In this document: piece after piece, positions 12,981 to 13,968 of the stretch | Position numbering within the stretch: the stretch's first letter is position 1 | Layout of the letters: each line of letters opens with the position of its first letter | NCBI GenBank assembly: GCA_003645215.1 | Contig: QNEM01000026.1 | Span: 1-13,968 of the forward strand | Length of the DNA: 13,968 bases | Direction of reading: 5' to 3' | Origin: Gammaproteobacteria bacterium | GTDB lineage: Bacteria; Pseudomonadota; Gammaproteobacteria; Eutrophobiales; Eutrophobiaceae | Translations under genes and position numbers: made by a program | The notes under the pieces: model-generated | The model's database searches: none | The model's input: only the letters and a program-made list of their open reading frames with translations | What the model was told of the DNA's origin: nothing

Positions 12981-13968
12981 GCAAGCTTATTAATGGTGGT
13001 GTGAAGCTGATGAGTGATACCGTCGGCTGGATTGATGAACGTTTTCCCCTGACCAAGACCTGGAATGAGCATCTTGCCCAGTACTATGCACCAAAGAATT
13101 TTAATTTCTGGTACTACTTCGGTTCTCTGGCATTAGTGGTTTTAGTGATTCAGATTGTCACGGGGATCTGGTTGACCATGAATTATAAACCATCCGCTGA
13201 AGATGCATTTGCTTCTGTGGAATACATCATGCGTGACGTTGATTGGGGCTGGTGGATCCGCTACATGCATTCAACAGGGGCCTCTGCCTTTTTTGTGGTG
13301 ATATACCTGCATATGTTTAGAGGACTGTTGTATGGTTCTTTCAAACGTCCAAGAGAACTGCTTTGGCTGACCGGGATGTTTATCTATCTGATCCTTATGG
13401 CTGAAGCGTTTTTTGGCTATCTGTTGCCATGGGGACAAATGTCATACTGGGGGGCACAGGTGATCATCTCACTATTTGGCGCCATACCCTTTATTGGCCC
13501 TGAACTGGCGGAATGGATCAGAGGTGATTATGTTATCTCTGATGTGACGTTAAACCGTTTTTTCTCATTCCATGTTATTGCCGTGCCACTGGTACTTTGT
13601 GGATTGATTGGCTTACATATATTTGCACTGCATGAAGTGGGTTCTAATAACCCCGATGGTGCAGAAATCAAGAAACATAAAGATGCCAAGGGCATACCGC
13701 TGGATGGCATACCATTTCATCCTTACTACACGGTAAAAGATATTGTTGGGACGGTAGTTTTTCTGATCTTCTTCTGTCTGGTGGTGTTCTTCAATCCGGA
13801 GATGGGTGGCTATTTTCTGGAGCATGCGAATTTCGTCCCGGCAAATCCACTGAAAACACCGGAGCATATTGCGCCAGTATGGTATTTCACACCATTCTAC
13901 GCCATCTTGCGCGCAGTTCCGGACAAACTGGGCGGTGTTATTGCCATGGGAGCAGCGACATTGATATT
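12977..13968 (+). CDS. petB: Cytochrome b of the bc1 complex, 3' end outside window
   Basis: Partial; 330 complete codons are open to the window edge. Cytochrome b holds two b haems and both quinone sites in the inner membrane. Haem ligands visible: His98 and His112 in helix B (RYMHSTGASAFFVVIYLHMF) and His199 and His214 in helix D (FHVIAVPLVLCGLIGLH). The second pair is 15 residues apart rather than the 14 of mitochondrial and alphaproteobacterial forms. The Qo-site motif is PVWY (300-303) in place of PEWY; to my knowledge both traits occur in other gamma- and betaproteobacterial enzymes, so they are lineage markers rather than defects. It starts in the petA stop (ATGA), with a GGGGG ribosome site at 12965-12969. 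Continuation into the rest of petB and then petC (cytochrome c1) is expected. Confidence 0.97.
   Translation, partial: MSKLINGGVKLMSDTVGWIDERFPLTKTWNEHLAQYYAPKNFNFWYYFGSLALVVLVIQIVTGIWLTMNYKPSAEDAFASVEYIMRDVDWGWWIRYMHSTGASAFFVVIYLHMFRGLLYGSFKRPRELLWLTGMFIYLILMAEAFFGYLLPWGQMSYWGAQVIISLFGAIPFIGPELAEWIRGDYVISDVTLNRFFSFHVIAVPLVLCGLIGLHIFALHEVGSNNPDGAEIKKHKDAKGIPLDGIPFHPYYTVKDIVGTVVFLIFFCLVVFFNPEMGGYFLEHANFVPANPLKTPEHIAPVWYFTPFYAILRAVPDKLGGVIAMGAATLI

Noticed and set aside
13874..13885. PVWY in cytochrome b as a damaged Qo site
   Set aside because: This substitution for PEWY is, to my knowledge, normal in gamma- and betaproteobacterial bc1 complexes; surrounding residues are intact.

Overview
The window looks like a chromosomal segment of a gammaproteobacterium. 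The gene order ibaG-murA-hisG-hisD-hisC, then an HtrA-type protease (degS/algW) divergent from petA-petB, together with the short-form HisG and the cytochrome b variant, fits that class. No species-level call is possible from the sequence alone. Most genes are ordinary housekeeping genes with intact catalytic motifs.

Layout. 1-850: an AT-rich cassette holding a 77-aa zinc-ribbon/membrane ORF between two structured repeats that point away from it. 851-1357: a short single-domain asparaginase-like protein on the minus strand. 1542-4905: an MMPL/RND-type membrane transporter followed by a periplasmic MlaC-like lipid-binding protein, probably a lipid-trafficking pair. 5102-9730: a plus-strand run of ibaG, murA, hisG, hisD and hisC, with a 4-nt ATGA overlap between hisG and hisD. 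9740-11066: a second cassette with a 150-aa membrane ORF, again between two outward-pointing copies of the same structured repeat, lying between the convergent 3' ends of hisC and degS. 11075-12196: DegS/AlgW-like periplasmic protease on the minus strand. 12357-13968: petA (Rieske) and the start of petB (cytochrome b), overlapping by ATGA; petB runs off the window.

The most unusual feature is the pair of cassettes. All four flanking repeats share one modular plan: a branched structure with two hairpins carrying AGGAC/AGGAA (or AGGGAT) loops, a hairpin with loop GTCTTTAT or GTCTTCAT (absent from one copy), a long polypyrimidine/polypurine hairpin, and short CGYC/GRCG hairpins. Two copies also carry distal CTGGAT...ATGACG hairpins. 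Loops are conserved while stem bases change in compensating pairs between copies, which suggests selection for folded RNA or single-stranded DNA. Both enclosed ORFs are about 29% GC by hand count, well below their neighbours, and are unrelated by eye. Both cassettes sit hard against gene 3' ends. This looks like a family of structured repeats that carries or brackets small membrane-protein cargo. Mobility and function are inference.

How the genes work together: MurA makes the first committed peptidoglycan precursor. HisG, HisD and HisC are three histidine-biosynthesis enzymes. IbaG is a BolA-family iron-sulfur/redox partner. The RND and MlaC-like proteins and DegS act at the cell envelope. 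PetA and PetB are core subunits of the cytochrome bc1 complex. There is no tRNA, rRNA, CRISPR array, transposase or integrase gene in the window.
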